A DNA stretch of 33,640 bases from assembly GCA_013287775.1 (NCBI GenBank), contig JABDDE010000010.1, forward strand, positions 12,389-46,028, written 5' to 3'. Source of the DNA: Chlamydiota bacterium (lineage in GTDB: Bacteria > Chlamydiota > Chlamydiia > Chlamydiales > FEN-1388). The notes beneath the pieces were generated by a model, which made no database searches, had not been told where the DNA came from, and saw only the letters and a program-made list of their open reading frames with translations. Shown piece after piece: positions 16,868 through 26,623 of this stretch. Positions within the stretch are counted from its first letter, which is position 1; every line of letters begins with the position of its first letter. A program made the translations under genes and the position numbers.

Positions 16868-18078
16868 AGGTTATCATTATAGGTGCGGGCATTGCAGGCC
16901 TTTCTACCGCATGGTATTTACAGAAAGAGTATGCAAATGCCCTCGACATCACTATCCTCGAGGCCTCCGGCTCTGTTGGGGGCAAGATACAAACAAAGAA
17001 TATCGACGGCTTTTTCTACGAATGTGGCCCCAGAAGCATACGTGGCGATTTCGACCTTATTAACGAGCTGCAGCTTCAAGATGAAGTGTTAGTGGCTTCA
17101 AAGTATGCCAAGAGGCGTTTTCTTGCCTCTCATGGCCGCCTGAAGGCGTTTACTTGGATAAAATGCCTTCCAGCCATTCTCACATATCCTCTTCGTTGGT
17201 CAAGAACTCCTGGAGATGTCTCTATAGCTACCTATTTTGGAGAGCGCTTTGGAGCAAGCTTTGTCGATACCTTTATCGACCCCTTCTGTGCAGGTATCTA
17301 TGCAGGCCTCCCTGATGCTCTTTCTTATCAAGCCTGTTTTCCAAAAAAGCGGCACGCCGCACAGATCTTCACGTTCAAGCAGGGCATGCAGACCCTCACG
17401 AGCGTATTGGCTGTAAAAATTAAAGGAAAAATTTTACTTAATACTAAGGTGCTTCGAATCGATGACCATCCTCAGAATGTTACTGTGCTCACAGATAGTG
17501 GTCTATACACAGCTGATAGGGTGATTTCGACGGTAAACCCTACAGCGATGCTACCTCCAGAAGATCCTCTACGCTTGGTAGTTCCTCAAGTGCCTAAGGC
17601 CTCGCTAGTGACAGTATCTCTTGGGTATTATGAGGATCTATTGCCGGAGAGGGGATTTGGGTTTTTAGCCTCTTCAAAAGAGGAGAGGCGTCTTTTGGGT
17701 GTTATTTTTGACTCATGTGTATTCCCACAGCAAAACGGAGCGTATAAGACACGCCTCTCAGTCATGCTTGGAGGGGCTAAGGCGCCGCATATGCTGGAGC
17801 TGAGTGATGATGCACTCTATAGTGAAGCAGTAGATGCCTGCAAAAAATACTTAGGAGTTGGGCAGCCTGCCCATGTGTGGGCAGTAACTCGTCATCCCCA
17901 TGCCATCAGTCAATACCCTGTAGGCCATCTTCAGAGGATGCAGGTCTTGGAAGAGGCTCTTACAGGGCGCAGGATACAGCTTGCCGGAGCTGATCTGTAT
18001 GATGTTTCTATTGCCGGGCTGATAAAGCGGGCAGAGGCAGGCGTGTTTATGAACCATTTGGGTTTAGCCCACAAATAA
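16864..18078 (+). CDS. Protoporphyrinogen oxidase (FAD-dependent, HemY/HemG type)
   Basis: MKVIIIGAGIAGLSTAWYLQKE dinucleotide-binding motif; GGKIQTKNIDGFFYECGPRS; 4-nt overlap with hemN. Confidence 0.9.
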   Translation: MKVIIIGAGIAGLSTAWYLQKEYANALDITILEASGSVGGKIQTKNIDGFFYECGPRSIRGDFDLINELQLQDEVLVASKYAKRRFLASHGRLKAFTWIKCLPAILTYPLRWSRTPGDVSIATYFGERFGASFVDTFIDPFCAGIYAGLPDALSYQACFPKKRHAAQIFTFKQGMQTLTSVLAVKIKGKILLNTKVLRIDDHPQNVTVLTDSGLYTADRVISTVNPTAMLPPEDPLRLVVPQVPKASLVTVSLGYYEDLLPERGFGFLASSKEERRLLGVIFDSCVFPQQNGAYKTRLSVMLGGAKAPHMLELSDDALYSEAVDACKKYLGVGQPAHVWAVTRHPHAISQYPVGHLQRMQVLEEALTGRRIQLAGADLYDVSIAGLIKRAEAGVFMNHLGLAHK

Positions 18079-18089
18079 TTCTTCCCCAC

Positions 18090-18119
18090 TTGAAAATTAA
18101 TCCCCCGATGTTTTATAAT
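18090..18119 (+). promoter_or_regulatory. Putative sigma70-type promoter of TA operon
   Basis: TTGAAA-18 nt-TATAAT upstream of an AGAGGAGG SD. Confidence 0.65.
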
Positions 18120-18142
18120 AAAATTAATTAGAGGAGGTGGCT

Positions 18143-18409
18143 ATGAAAGCGCATGCATTACAAACTGATGCTAAAGGACGACTTAATTTAGGGAAGCGTT
18201 ATGCATCGAGTTATTTTCTTGTTGAAGAAGTTGATAACGGGGAATTCACTGTTAAAAAAGCAGCTGTTATTCCTGAGCATGAACTTTGGCTATATCAGAA
18301 TAAAGAGGCCCTGAATAGTGTCCTTAGAGGTGTACAACAAGCCAGAGAAATGAAATTAGAACGAAACGCTATAGATTTAGATGCGTTATCAAGTATGGAT
18401 AGTGAATAA
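18143..18409 (+). CDS. Putative antitoxin of a RelE/ParE-type TA pair
   Basis: Small ORF (MKAHALQTDAKGRLNLGKRYASSYFLVEE...) with GAGGAGG SD, immediately upstream of the RelE-like ORF. Confidence 0.65.
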   Translation: MKAHALQTDAKGRLNLGKRYASSYFLVEEVDNGEFTVKKAAVIPEHELWLYQNKEALNSVLRGVQQAREMKLERNAIDLDALSSMDSE

Positions 18410-18418
18410 TTTAAATAT

Positions 18419-18760
18419 ATGTTTACATTATGTTGGTCGGAAGAAGCAAAGCAGCAATTTCATGAAATACAAGCGTATGCTGAAATCGTAGCAAAACGTG
18501 CATCTAAAAAAGAGAAGAGCTCAAGGCAAGAAGGACTTTATAAGCAACTGATAAAAGCACTAAAATTTTTACGGGAAAATCCACGGCATCCTGGTTTGCA
18601 TACGCATGTGTATTCTGCAATCGAGCACCCATGGTCAAGGAAAGAAAAAGTTTTTGAAGCATATGTACAAAATCAGACCCCAGGTGCGTATCGAATTTTC
18701 TGGTGTTATGGACCACTCTCTAAAGAAATCACGATATTGTCAATTGTCCAACATCCTTAA
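18419..18760 (+). CDS. RelE/ParE-superfamily toxin
   Basis: WSEEAKQQFHEIQAYAE...KQLIKALKFLRENPRHPGLHTH...KVFEAYVQNQTPGAYRIFWCYGP. Confidence 0.75.
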   Translation: MFTLCWSEEAKQQFHEIQAYAEIVAKRASKKEKSSRQEGLYKQLIKALKFLRENPRHPGLHTHVYSAIEHPWSRKEKVFEAYVQNQTPGAYRIFWCYGPLSKEITILSIVQHP

Positions 18761-18839
18761 AATTTCTCATCTTGAAATTTCATCCTTGCGCAAAAACAGC
18801 ATATTCCCTATGTATAGGTGTATGTGGTATACTTAACCC

Positions 18840-19009
18840 AAGAGCCTCTTGCAAAATTCCGATTTGGGCCACAATTCGCGCTTTTGCCGCTGGGAGAAAA
18901 CTTTTGCAAATCGCCTACTCAAGGGAGAGTATGTCGATTTGCAAAAGTTTTCTCCCATCATCAAAATCATCGCATTTTGTCTCCAAAGCGAATTCTGCAA
19001 GAGGCTCTT
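18840..19009. mobile_element. MITE-like inverted-repeat element
   Basis: 20-bp terminal arms AAGAGCCTCTTGCAAAATTC / GAATTCTGCAAGAGGCTCTT (one mismatch) and internal perfect 22-bp arms GGGAGAAAACTTTTGCAAATCG / CGATTTGCAAAAGTTTTCTCCC. Confidence 0.75.
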
Positions 19010-19040
19010 TGAATAGAACTCATAACCCAGAGAGATCGTC

Positions 19041-21713
19041 ATGTTTGATAAATTTACTAATAGAGCGAAGCAAGTGATAAAGCTTGCTAAGAAAGAAGCC
19101 CAAAGGCTGAATCATAACTACTTAGGGACGGAGCATGTGCTGCTGGGCCTACTAAAATTGGGCCAGGGCATTGCTGTCAATGTGCTACGCAACATGCATG
19201 TCGATTATGAGACGCTTCGAGGAGAAGTGGAAAAGACGGTTGGCTTTGGGCCTGAACTACAGGTGTATGGCGATCCTGCACTCACAGGCAAGGTGAAAAA
19301 AGTTATCGAATACGCTAACGAAGAAGCCATGAACTTGAATCATAACTATGTCGGAACCGAACACTTGCTTTTAGGTCTGCTGCGTCAATCCGATGGAGTG
19401 GCTGCACAAGTGCTTGAGCACATGAATGTGAACCTGAAAGAGGTACGCAAGGAAATACTTAAAGAGCTTGAATCATTTAACTTACAGCTACCACCTTCAG
19501 CAATCGGTGCCTCTACAGCGGCAAGTACAGCTATTCCTGGAACCAATAAAACGTATGAAAAGAGCTTTACATCACAGCCAGGCTCCCAAGAGAAGCTTGC
19601 AGCGCTGCGTGCCTATGGTCAAGATTTGACTGAGATGTGCCGAGAGGGCAAGCTCGACCCTGTTATCGGGCGTAAAGATGAAGTCGAGCGCCTCATTCTT
19701 ATTCTCTGCCGACGCCGAAAAAATAACCCTGTACTGGTTGGTGAGGCAGGTGTCGGAAAAACAGCTATTGTGGAAGGGCTTGCTCAAGCTATCGTGCGCG
19801 GTGAAGTGCCCGATTCGCTCAGAAAGAAAAAACTCATTACGCTTGATCTTGCACTCATGATAGCAGGCACCAAATACCGAGGACAGTTTGAAGAGCGTAT
19901 TAAAGCAGCTATGGATGAGATCCGCAAAGCTGGTAACGTTATTCTCTTTATCGATGAACTACATACCATTGTGGGCGCAGGCGCTGCGGAAGGGGCAATC
20001 GATGCTTCCAATATCTTGAAGCCAGCACTCTCTCGAGGAGAGATGCAGTGCATAGGCGCAACCACTATCGATGAATACCGAAAACATATCGAAAAAGACC
20101 CAGCACTCGAGCGCAGATTCCAAAAAATAATTGTGCAGCCAAATTCAGTTTCTGAGACGATAGAAATTTTGCAAGGCTTGAAAACCAAGTATGAAGAGCA
20201 TCATCGCTGTCGCTATACGCCGAATGCACTTATGGCGGCTGCGGTGCTCTCAGACAGGTATGTGCATGGACGCTTTTTGCCAGACAAGGCGATAGATCTT
20301 CTCGATGAGGCCGGCTCTATGATGCGTATTGCCATGATGAATCAGCCTGTGGATATTACCAAGAGCGAGGTAGAAATCGAGGAGCTCAGACTTGCAAAAG
20401 AAGAGGCTATTGCCAAGCAAGAGTATGAAAAAGCTGCCAAGCTTCGCGATATGGAAAAATCCCTTCGTGAAAAGCTGACGCAAATTCGCACCGAATGGGA
20501 ATCGAATAAAGAAGAGCATGAGGTGAGCGTCGATGAAGAGGAAATTGCAACTGTGGTCTCCAAGCAAACCGGGGTGCCGATCATACGACTTACCGAAGGT
20601 GAGACGCAAAAAATTTTAAAGCTTGAAGAGACCTTAAAGGCATCGATTATTGGCCAAGATGTGGCTGTAAGTACCGTGTCACGCGCCATCAGGCGTAGCC
20701 GTGCTGACATTAAAGATCCTAAGCGTCCTATTGGCGCCTTTTTATTCTGCGGCCCGACAGGGGTAGGAAAAACCCACCTTGCTAAACTGTTAGCAACTGA
20801 GATGTTTGGTGGCGAAGATGCGCTCATTCAGCTCGACATGTCTGAGTACATGGAAAAATATGCCGTCAGTCGTATTATGGGCTCTCCTCCAGGATATGTG
20901 GGCTATGAAGAGGGTGGTCAGCTTACTGAGCGCGTCCGTCAAAGGCCGTACTGTGTTGTACTCTTTGATGAAATCGAAAAAGCACACCCCGATGTGATGG
21001 ACATTTTGTTGCAAATTTTAGAAGAAGGCAGGCTTACCGATGCGTATGGGAGGAAAGTGGACTTTAGAAATACTATTGTTATCATGACCTCTAACATAGG
21101 CGCCGACCTTATTCGTAAGAGCACCGAAATAGGCTTCTCTGCACGCGAAGGCATGCCCGATTACAATACTATCAAGGAAAAAATTGAGGGGGCGATGAAG
21201 AAGAGCTTTAAGCCTGAGTTTCTCAACCGCTTGAATGATGTGGTAATCTTCCAGCCGCTTGCTAAAGAGGCGCTACGCCAGATTGTGAATATTGAAATCA
21301 AGAAGCTGCAAGATAGACTTGTGAAGAAGGAGATCTACTTCCATCTTGTGCAAGAAGCAAAAGACTTTCTTGTTGATAAAGGTTTTCAGCCGGAGATGGG
21401 AGCGCGTCCACTCAGGCGTACTATTGAGCAGTATATTGAGGATCCGCTGTCAGAGCTACTCTTGCACCGTCCTGATCAAAGTTGGACATCCGATGTGACA
21501 CTCAAAGAGGACAAGCTTGTCTTTACAGATCGTGAAAAGGAAGCTTCAAAAGAGGGCACGCAGGAGAGCTCGAAAGAAGATTCAAAAGCAAATGTAAAAG
21601 AAAAACAAGCGGAGAAAGACGAGCCGAAAGAGAACAATAACACGCCTCAGAAGCGGAAAAGAGCCCCACGAGTTGGCCAGGCCGAGGTTAAGTCATTCTA
21701 CGACCCCTCGTAG
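19041..21713 (+). CDS. clpC: ATP-dependent Clp protease ATP-binding subunit ClpC
   Basis: Two Clp-N repeats ([36 protein letters not shown]), [13 protein letters not shown] and [12 protein letters not shown] Walker A motifs, UVR-like motif [17 protein letters not shown]. Confidence 0.97.
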   Translation: MFDKFTNRAKQVIKLAKKEAQRLNHNYLGTEHVLLGLLKLGQGIAVNVLRNMHVDYETLRGEVEKTVGFGPELQVYGDPALTGKVKKVIEYANEEAMNLNHNYVGTEHLLLGLLRQSDGVAAQVLEHMNVNLKEVRKEILKELESFNLQLPPSAIGASTAASTAIPGTNKTYEKSFTSQPGSQEKLAALRAYGQDLTEMCREGKLDPVIGRKDEVERLILILCRRRKNNPVLVGEAGVGKTAIVEGLAQAIVRGEVPDSLRKKKLITLDLALMIAGTKYRGQFEERIKAAMDEIRKAGNVILFIDELHTIVGAGAAEGAIDASNILKPALSRGEMQCIGATTIDEYRKHIEKDPALERRFQKIIVQPNSVSETIEILQGLKTKYEEHHRCRYTPNALMAAAVLSDRYVHGRFLPDKAIDLLDEAGSMMRIAMMNQPVDITKSEVEIEELRLAKEEAIAKQEYEKAAKLRDMEKSLREKLTQIRTEWESNKEEHEVSVDEEEIATVVSKQTGVPIIRLTEGETQKILKLEETLKASIIGQDVAVSTVSRAIRRSRADIKDPKRPIGAFLFCGPTGVGKTHLAKLLATEMFGGEDALIQLDMSEYMEKYAVSRIMGSPPGYVGYEEGGQLTERVRQRPYCVVLFDEIEKAHPDVMDILLQILEEGRLTDAYGRKVDFRNTIVIMTSNIGADLIRKSTEIGFSAREGMPDYNTIKEKIEGAMKKSFKPEFLNRLNDVVIFQPLAKEALRQIVNIEIKKLQDRLVKKEIYFHLVQEAKDFLVDKGFQPEMGARPLRRTIEQYIEDPLSELLLHRPDQSWTSDVTLKEDKLVFTDREKEASKEGTQESSKEDSKANVKEKQAEKDEPKENNNTPQKRKRAPRVGQAEVKSFYDPS

Positions 21714-21758
21714 CTGTCGCAAGGTTAGAGTAGTTACAAGTTGTGGGGGCTTTTTTTT
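21662..21758 (+). terminator. Possible clpC terminator whose 5' arm lies inside the CDS
   Basis: agccccac ... gtgggggct followed by an 8-nt T-run; long (>70 nt) loop. Confidence 0.35.
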
Positions 21759-21907
21759 ACAGGGAGAGCCACAGGAGAGAGCTTACAGAGAGAGCTTGTC
21801 AGAGGCGTGTGGGGTGCTTGGAGTGTTGGTGGGGAAGGCCTGGACAAAGAGATTGAGAGAGTGCTAAGAGATTATTATGGGCTGATAAGAAGCACTAAAG
21901 AAGCTCA

Positions 21908-22087
21908 ATGGTGTTAACTTAAGGAAAACACATAACATATCATGCTTCTAGTTGATATGGACCCCACCGCGGTAGCGGTGGAATTCATTAGCCCCGCGTG
22001 GAGCACGGCCGTAGCGCTCGCGCTACGGCCGGCGGAACGTGGGGTTACAGATGCATGAAATACAATAGAGCTGCGGTAGCAGCGACA
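21908..22087 (+). repeat. R1 repeat, copy 3 (divergent centre)
   Basis: aatggtgttaacttaagg...accgcggtagcggtggaattcattagccccgcgtgg...cggaacgtggggttacag...agagctgcggtagcagcgaca. Confidence 0.75.
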
Positions 22088-22107
22088 CCCATTTGTGTTT
22101 GACTCAA

Positions 22108-22141
22108 TCATTATTTCCTATTTGTAGATAATTGTGAAGCA
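22108..22141. repeat. R4 34-bp repeat, copy 1
   Basis: TCATTATTTCCTATTTGTAGATAATTGTGAAGCA; one mismatch to 26555-26588. Confidence 0.85.
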
Positions 22142-22152
22142 ATATTTCTGAC

Positions 22153-22956
22153 TTACGCTGAACAATAGCGCTTGATAGACCAATGCCACAAACGGTTAGT
22201 GATGAAGAGAAAGAGTCCAGACATACCAAGCAAACCAGCCAGCAGCCACACATCGAATGGCTCGATAAGCAGTCGCGCTGGAACACTGGCAATCATCCCC
22301 ACTGGAATAACGATCAAAATCAAATAGCGCAGTCCAGGACCATAGAGGCGATCAGGCCGAAAGCCTAGCCTAAAGAATGACATAGAGATTTCACCAATAT
22401 GCTCTGAATTCGATATAATGAGTGTTGGAATACTGAACAGCAGTCGGATTGCATAGAATATTGCAAGTCCCGCCGGCACAACAAGCACAAGTGTAGCCAA
22501 CATGCTTAGGGAAAAGCCTCCAGGCAGCATAGGGAGACTCCAGCTCAGCCATGCTACAGCAAAGATAACGTTAAGCAAATAACCGCACTGCAGGCGCCGC
22601 GTGGTCATAAGTTGCTGCGTGCTCACTGGTTTTAATAGCATGAGCTCCATATCCCCTTGAGAGACTTGTTCTCGGAGTACGTTGAAATTGTGTTCAAAGA
22701 AGACCATTTGCAATCCGTCGACAAAAAAGATCACGCCAAGGAAGACGCGCATATCAGCGAGGCTCCAGCCCCCAAGCGCATCAACATGCAAATAGAGCGC
22801 CTCAAAAAGAGCGATCTGTACACTATACCACAGAATATCATTCATAAACTGCAGGAGTAGATTAAAGCGCATGCCCAAGTCTGTAATCGCACTCAATGTA
22901 AAAAATATCCATTCAAGGCGCAATGCCTTGACAAAGGAATGTAGTCTTGTTTTCAT
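22153..22956 (-). CDS. ABC-2 family transporter permease
   Basis: Hydrophobic multi-TM protein; FFEHNFNVLREQVSQGDMELMLLKPVSTQQLMTTRRL typical of ABC-2 permeases of this type. Confidence 0.85.
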   Translation of the reverse strand: MKTRLHSFVKALRLEWIFFTLSAITDLGMRFNLLLQFMNDILWYSVQIALFEALYLHVDALGGWSLADMRVFLGVIFFVDGLQMVFFEHNFNVLREQVSQGDMELMLLKPVSTQQLMTTRRLQCGYLLNVIFAVAWLSWSLPMLPGGFSLSMLATLVLVVPAGLAIFYAIRLLFSIPTLIISNSEHIGEISMSFFRLGFRPDRLYGPGLRYLILIVIPVGMIASVPARLLIEPFDVWLLAGLLGMSGLFLFITNRLWHWSIKRYCSA

Positions 22957-23762
22957 GCTCCTGTACCATTATAGACTCGTAGCCCTCGTCGCCAGATGAG
23001 TCGTCCGAGACTTGCGAAGACAATAAGACCCATTGTTACGCTTATGAAGCCATGCAGAAAAGCTTCTGTCGAAATTCGGCCAGAAATATAGGCTGCAGGT
23101 ATATAAACACCTGCGCTAAAGGGGAGAGCAGTTACCCACTCACAGAGTGGTGAGGGGAGTAAATCGAGAGGGAGGAGTTCGCCGACCAGAAACCAAATAA
23201 TCATGTTTTTGGTGGTATTAAGGCTGTAGACATGATCAAAGAAAAAGGCCATGCTACAGACGGCAAAGTTTACAGTATGGATCATGATGAGATAGTAAAA
23301 ACCAAGTAAAATAGCAGGGCCAAGTCTTTCTACATGCAGTGGAAGATCCCACTTCCAAGCGATGAGGAGCATTACGGGTAACATGAGTATCACTGTCATT
23401 AGCTTGTGTCCCAAGAGCTGTCCTAGATGGTAGTCAAAAAATGATGTTGGACGAACAAGTGTCGCATTGACCGCACCTGAGTTGATCTCCCCAATCATAG
23501 CACGCTCAAAGCGCCAGTTAGCAGATCCGAGCTGGAGCAGTAGCCATAGCAAATACGTAATATATTGCGTGGCAGTAAAACCTCCAATACTCTGTTGTCC
23601 CGAGGCCTCAAAAATCCCAAGCCACACAGCACACTCCACACCAAAACCAATTGCAGGCAGAGCAAGCACCCCCACAAGTAAATTGATGCGATATTGCGCC
23701 TTAGTGATGATGCCGAGCTTGATGTAGGCGAGACTCTTTTTCAAAAAATTTATGTATGACAT
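22953..23762 (-). CDS. ABC-2 family transporter permease
   Basis: Multi-TM; FERAMIGEINSGAVNATLVRPTSFFDYHLGQLLGHKL. 4-nt overlap with the downstream permease; start chosen at MSYINF, internal to ORF 22953-23783. Confidence 0.85.
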   Translation of the reverse strand: MSYINFLKKSLAYIKLGIITKAQYRINLLVGVLALPAIGFGVECAVWLGIFEASGQQSIGGFTATQYITYLLWLLLQLGSANWRFERAMIGEINSGAVNATLVRPTSFFDYHLGQLLGHKLMTVILMLPVMLLIAWKWDLPLHVERLGPAILLGFYYLIMIHTVNFAVCSMAFFFDHVYSLNTTKNMIIWFLVGELLPLDLLPSPLCEWVTALPFSAGVYIPAAYISGRISTEAFLHGFISVTMGLIVFASLGRLIWRRGLRVYNGTGA

Positions 23763-24714
23763 CTTCAAAATCGGGTTCTTCAATTTTTATATCACGAATA
23801 GAGGTCTTCTCAGTGAGTGATTGGAGAATATGCATCAGTTCGCTTATATTTAAGTCCTGTTCATAGGTCAAGGCACCTGCTGCTATTTTTGAGCCATTAT
23901 GCAATGTAATATCTTGTTTTACGGGTTCTATAAAGTCCACAATGAGGTGTTTGCTCATCATGTGGCTCTGTGTAATAAATTGTTTTACGTTGCCATCATA
24001 GACGATTGCGCCATGGCTCATAAGAAGCAGTCGATCAGCAAGCTGAGCAATGTCATCCATATAGTGGCTTGTGAGAATGACTGTCACACCGCGCCCCTTG
24101 AGTTCTTCTAAAATAAACTGCCTAATGTTGTTTTGCGCAACAACGTCTAGGCCAATTGTGGGTTCATCGAGAAAGAGCACTTTAGGTGAGTGAAGGAGCG
24201 CGCCGATGAGCTCCATTTTCATACGCTCGCCGAGACTTAGGCGGCGTAGTGGCACATGCAGCACATGATGGCAGTCGAGTCGTGAGGCTAACTCTTCAAT
24301 GCGCTGCTTAACCGCCTTTTTATCGAGATCGTAGATGGTTATGAGGAGCTGAAAACTGTCAATTGCTGGGATATCCCACCAGAGCTGGTTTTTCTGTCCT
24401 AGCAGCAAACTGATTTGTTGCAAAAATGGGTTTTTACGCTCCCAAGGAGTGTAGCCGAGAACCTGTGCGCTGCCAGAAGTAGGATAGATGAGTCCAGCCA
24501 AGAGCTTCAATAATGTGGTTTTCCCAGCACCATTGGCACCGACTAATCCTACAATTTCTCCACTTGTTATTTCGAGATCAAGGGGCAAGAGAGCATGTTT
24601 GATTTCGACATTGTTATAGAAAAGCTGTTTCAATGCTGCCAATACACCCTCGGCCTTCTTGGATGTGCGATATTGTCGCATTAGCTTATGTGTTTTGATA
24701 ATAATGTCTGGCAT
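23701..24714 (-). CDS. ABC transporter ATP-binding protein
   Basis: GLVGANGAGKTTLLKLLAGL Walker A, LSLGERMKMELIGALLHSPKVLFLDEPTIGLD signature and Walker B. Confidence 0.95.
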   Translation of the reverse strand: MPDIIIKTHKLMRQYRTSKKAEGVLAALKQLFYNNVEIKHALLPLDLEITSGEIVGLVGANGAGKTTLLKLLAGLIYPTSGSAQVLGYTPWERKNPFLQQISLLLGQKNQLWWDIPAIDSFQLLITIYDLDKKAVKQRIEELASRLDCHHVLHVPLRRLSLGERMKMELIGALLHSPKVLFLDEPTIGLDVVAQNNIRQFILEELKGRGVTVILTSHYMDDIAQLADRLLLMSHGAIVYDGNVKQFITQSHMMSKHLIVDFIEPVKQDITLHNGSKIAAGALTYEQDLNISELMHILQSLTEKTSIRDIKIEEPDFEDVIHKFFEKESRLHQARHHH

Positions 24715-24797
24715 TGGTGAGTAATGATGTTGCTATTTTTTTTAAATATCATAGCATATATGCTTTTTATTTAATATATTTTTAAGAAGTTGCATTT

Positions 24798-26480
24798 CTA
24801 TAGACCACGACGAACCAACACCTGTTTCCCCTTGAAGACAATGGCCAGTGGTATAATATGGGTATAGCCAATATGTTCTAGCTCGATAGCATACCGTTTA
24901 TTTGTAATTTGTTGTAAGGCGCTTGCTGCTGCACTTTCGAGGGTTTCATGTTCATCAGGCTCAACCTTCTTAAATTCTATAATAATTGCAGGTTTCGTTT
25001 TATCATGCGGTGCTATCTTTACATCATAGCGTCCAAGGCCACTTTCTCGATTTGACGTAATGAAATGCGTGGTGGCAAGAGTTGCAAGTATGCCAAGCAC
25101 AAAAGCATGATAGAAGTTTTCTGCTTCCTGATTCCCAACATCAAAATAACCAAAACTTATAATGACGAATTTTTCAAACAGTTTTGTGAATTCGGTAATA
25201 TTACCATCAACAAGGTATTGCAGCATAGTGTTGTATCTAATCTCTTTATTTGAAAACCAACCCAATATAGTTGATTCGTAGATAGATACAATTTCTTTGT
25301 TGGGGATGAATAAATCGGCAACGCGATGGGTACCATCAAGGCGTAAATTTTTGAAGGAAAGATAGCCACTGAATAATAAGAAATTCCATAGTGCGGTTTG
25401 TTGCCCCTCATCTAGGTCGGCAAAGACGATGTTTTCATCTACCCGCTTGCAAATGGTTTTTCCTTGGAGTAATTGAGCAATCTCTTCTTTCACCTCTTCA
25501 TCGCTATTTTTGATAAGTTTTTTAATAATGTCGTTACTGCTCGAGTTTACCCAATAGGAATTAAATTCGCATTTTTTATTTATAAAGTTAATAATGGACC
25601 ACGGATTGTAAATGGTATGATGACCGCTTGAAAAGCCATTATACCATGCCCGAATTTCTTCCATACATGTCTGTTGACATGTTTCAATTCCACACTCTTT
25701 TAAGAGTGATTTTACTTCGCTCTCTAATAAGCCGAATTTATCGGAATATGCGTCGCCAAGTATGGTACATACATCAGGATTGTTGAGCCCTGTAAAAATA
25801 CTTTCCTTACTAATACGCATGCATCCAGTAATGACTCCAAAATTCAGATAGTCATTTCCCTTTAACCCATCACCGATGAATAAGCGCATAAATTGTGCGG
25901 CTTTATTGTAATAGTTATTTTTAAAACCGTTTTGCATAGGTACATCATATTCATCGAGCAAAACAATAGGCTTTTGATTATGATGCTTTGCAAGATACAT
26001 TGTTAGATCTTTTAAGCTTACTTCGTATGCTGTGTCTGAGGCAGAGAGTTCGATGATTTTTTGAAATTCTTTTTTTCTAAAGGGGCTTAAAGCAACACTT
26101 TCTAGAAGATATGCATGACGCTCGAATTCATTAGCTATGAGTCTCTTCATCTTTTCAAAACACATCTCCCACGTCTCTCCCTCAATAAATTTAAACGTAA
26201 GGAAGATAACAGGATATTGGCCTTGATGCTTCATGTATTCAGGATGCTTTGCAATGTTGAGCCCATCAAAGAGAGAGGCGCGAGATATGGCTGTCTTTTC
26301 AAAAAAATATTTTAACATTGAAAGGTTGAGTGTTTTCCCAAACCGCCGTGGCCTAGGAATAAGTGTGACTCCTGCTGCATAGTCAAGGAGTTCTTTAATA
26401 AACAAGCTTTTATCTACATAGTGATAATTTTGAGATATAATTTTTTCAAAATCATCAATACCAATAGGAAGTGGACGCAT
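24798..26480 (-). CDS. AAA-ATPase-like / PD-(D/E)XK nuclease superfamily protein
   Basis: MRPLPIGIDDFEKIISQNYHYVDKSLFIKELLD...LIPRPRRFGKTLNLSMLKYFFE; C-terminal GRYDVKIAPHDKTKPAIIIEFKKV (PD-(D/E)XK). Start at M27 of ORF 24798-26558. Confidence 0.93.
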   Translation of the reverse strand: MRPLPIGIDDFEKIISQNYHYVDKSLFIKELLDYAAGVTLIPRPRRFGKTLNLSMLKYFFEKTAISRASLFDGLNIAKHPEYMKHQGQYPVIFLTFKFIEGETWEMCFEKMKRLIANEFERHAYLLESVALSPFRKKEFQKIIELSASDTAYEVSLKDLTMYLAKHHNQKPIVLLDEYDVPMQNGFKNNYYNKAAQFMRLFIGDGLKGNDYLNFGVITGCMRISKESIFTGLNNPDVCTILGDAYSDKFGLLESEVKSLLKECGIETCQQTCMEEIRAWYNGFSSGHHTIYNPWSIINFINKKCEFNSYWVNSSSNDIIKKLIKNSDEEVKEEIAQLLQGKTICKRVDENIVFADLDEGQQTALWNFLLFSGYLSFKNLRLDGTHRVADLFIPNKEIVSIYESTILGWFSNKEIRYNTMLQYLVDGNITEFTKLFEKFVIISFGYFDVGNQEAENFYHAFVLGILATLATTHFITSNRESGLGRYDVKIAPHDKTKPAIIIEFKKVEPDEHETLESAAASALQQITNKRYAIELEHIGYTHIIPLAIVFKGKQVLVRRGL

Positions 26481-26504
26481 AGATGGACCCTTGTGTTGCA
26501 TTGT

Positions 26505-26540
26505 ATTGGTCAGTCGCTCCGTAAGGAGCGGCTGACCAAT
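26505..26540. repeat. 16-bp stem palindrome upstream of the AAA-ATPase-like gene
   Basis: ATTGGTCAGTCGCTCC-gtaa-GGAGCGGCTGACCAAT (one mismatch/wobble). Confidence 0.75.
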
Positions 26541-26554
26541 AAAAAATATTCCCC

Positions 26555-26588
26555 TCATTATTTCCTATTCGTAGATAATTGTGAAGCA
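26555..26588. repeat. R4 34-bp repeat, copy 2
   Basis: TCATTATTTCCTATTCGTAGATAATTGTGAAGCA. Confidence 0.85.
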
Positions 26589-26623
26589 TTTTTTTACGCA
26601 AAGACGCCTTTCTCAGGGCGTCA

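Noticed and set aside
18772-19077. ORFs 18772-19077, 18818-19012 and 18833-19042
   Set aside because: Span the inverted-repeat element; both-strand ORFs arise from its palindromic structure.
20342-20827. 161-aa Ser-rich minus ORF inside clpC
   Set aside because: Antisense shadow of Glu/Lys/Asp codons in clpC; not a member of the Ser-rich family.
26603-26622. gacgcc...ggcgtc hairpin as terminator of the 2229-aa gene
   Set aside because: Short 6-bp stem, only a TTT then GCG after it on the minus strand; too weak to call.
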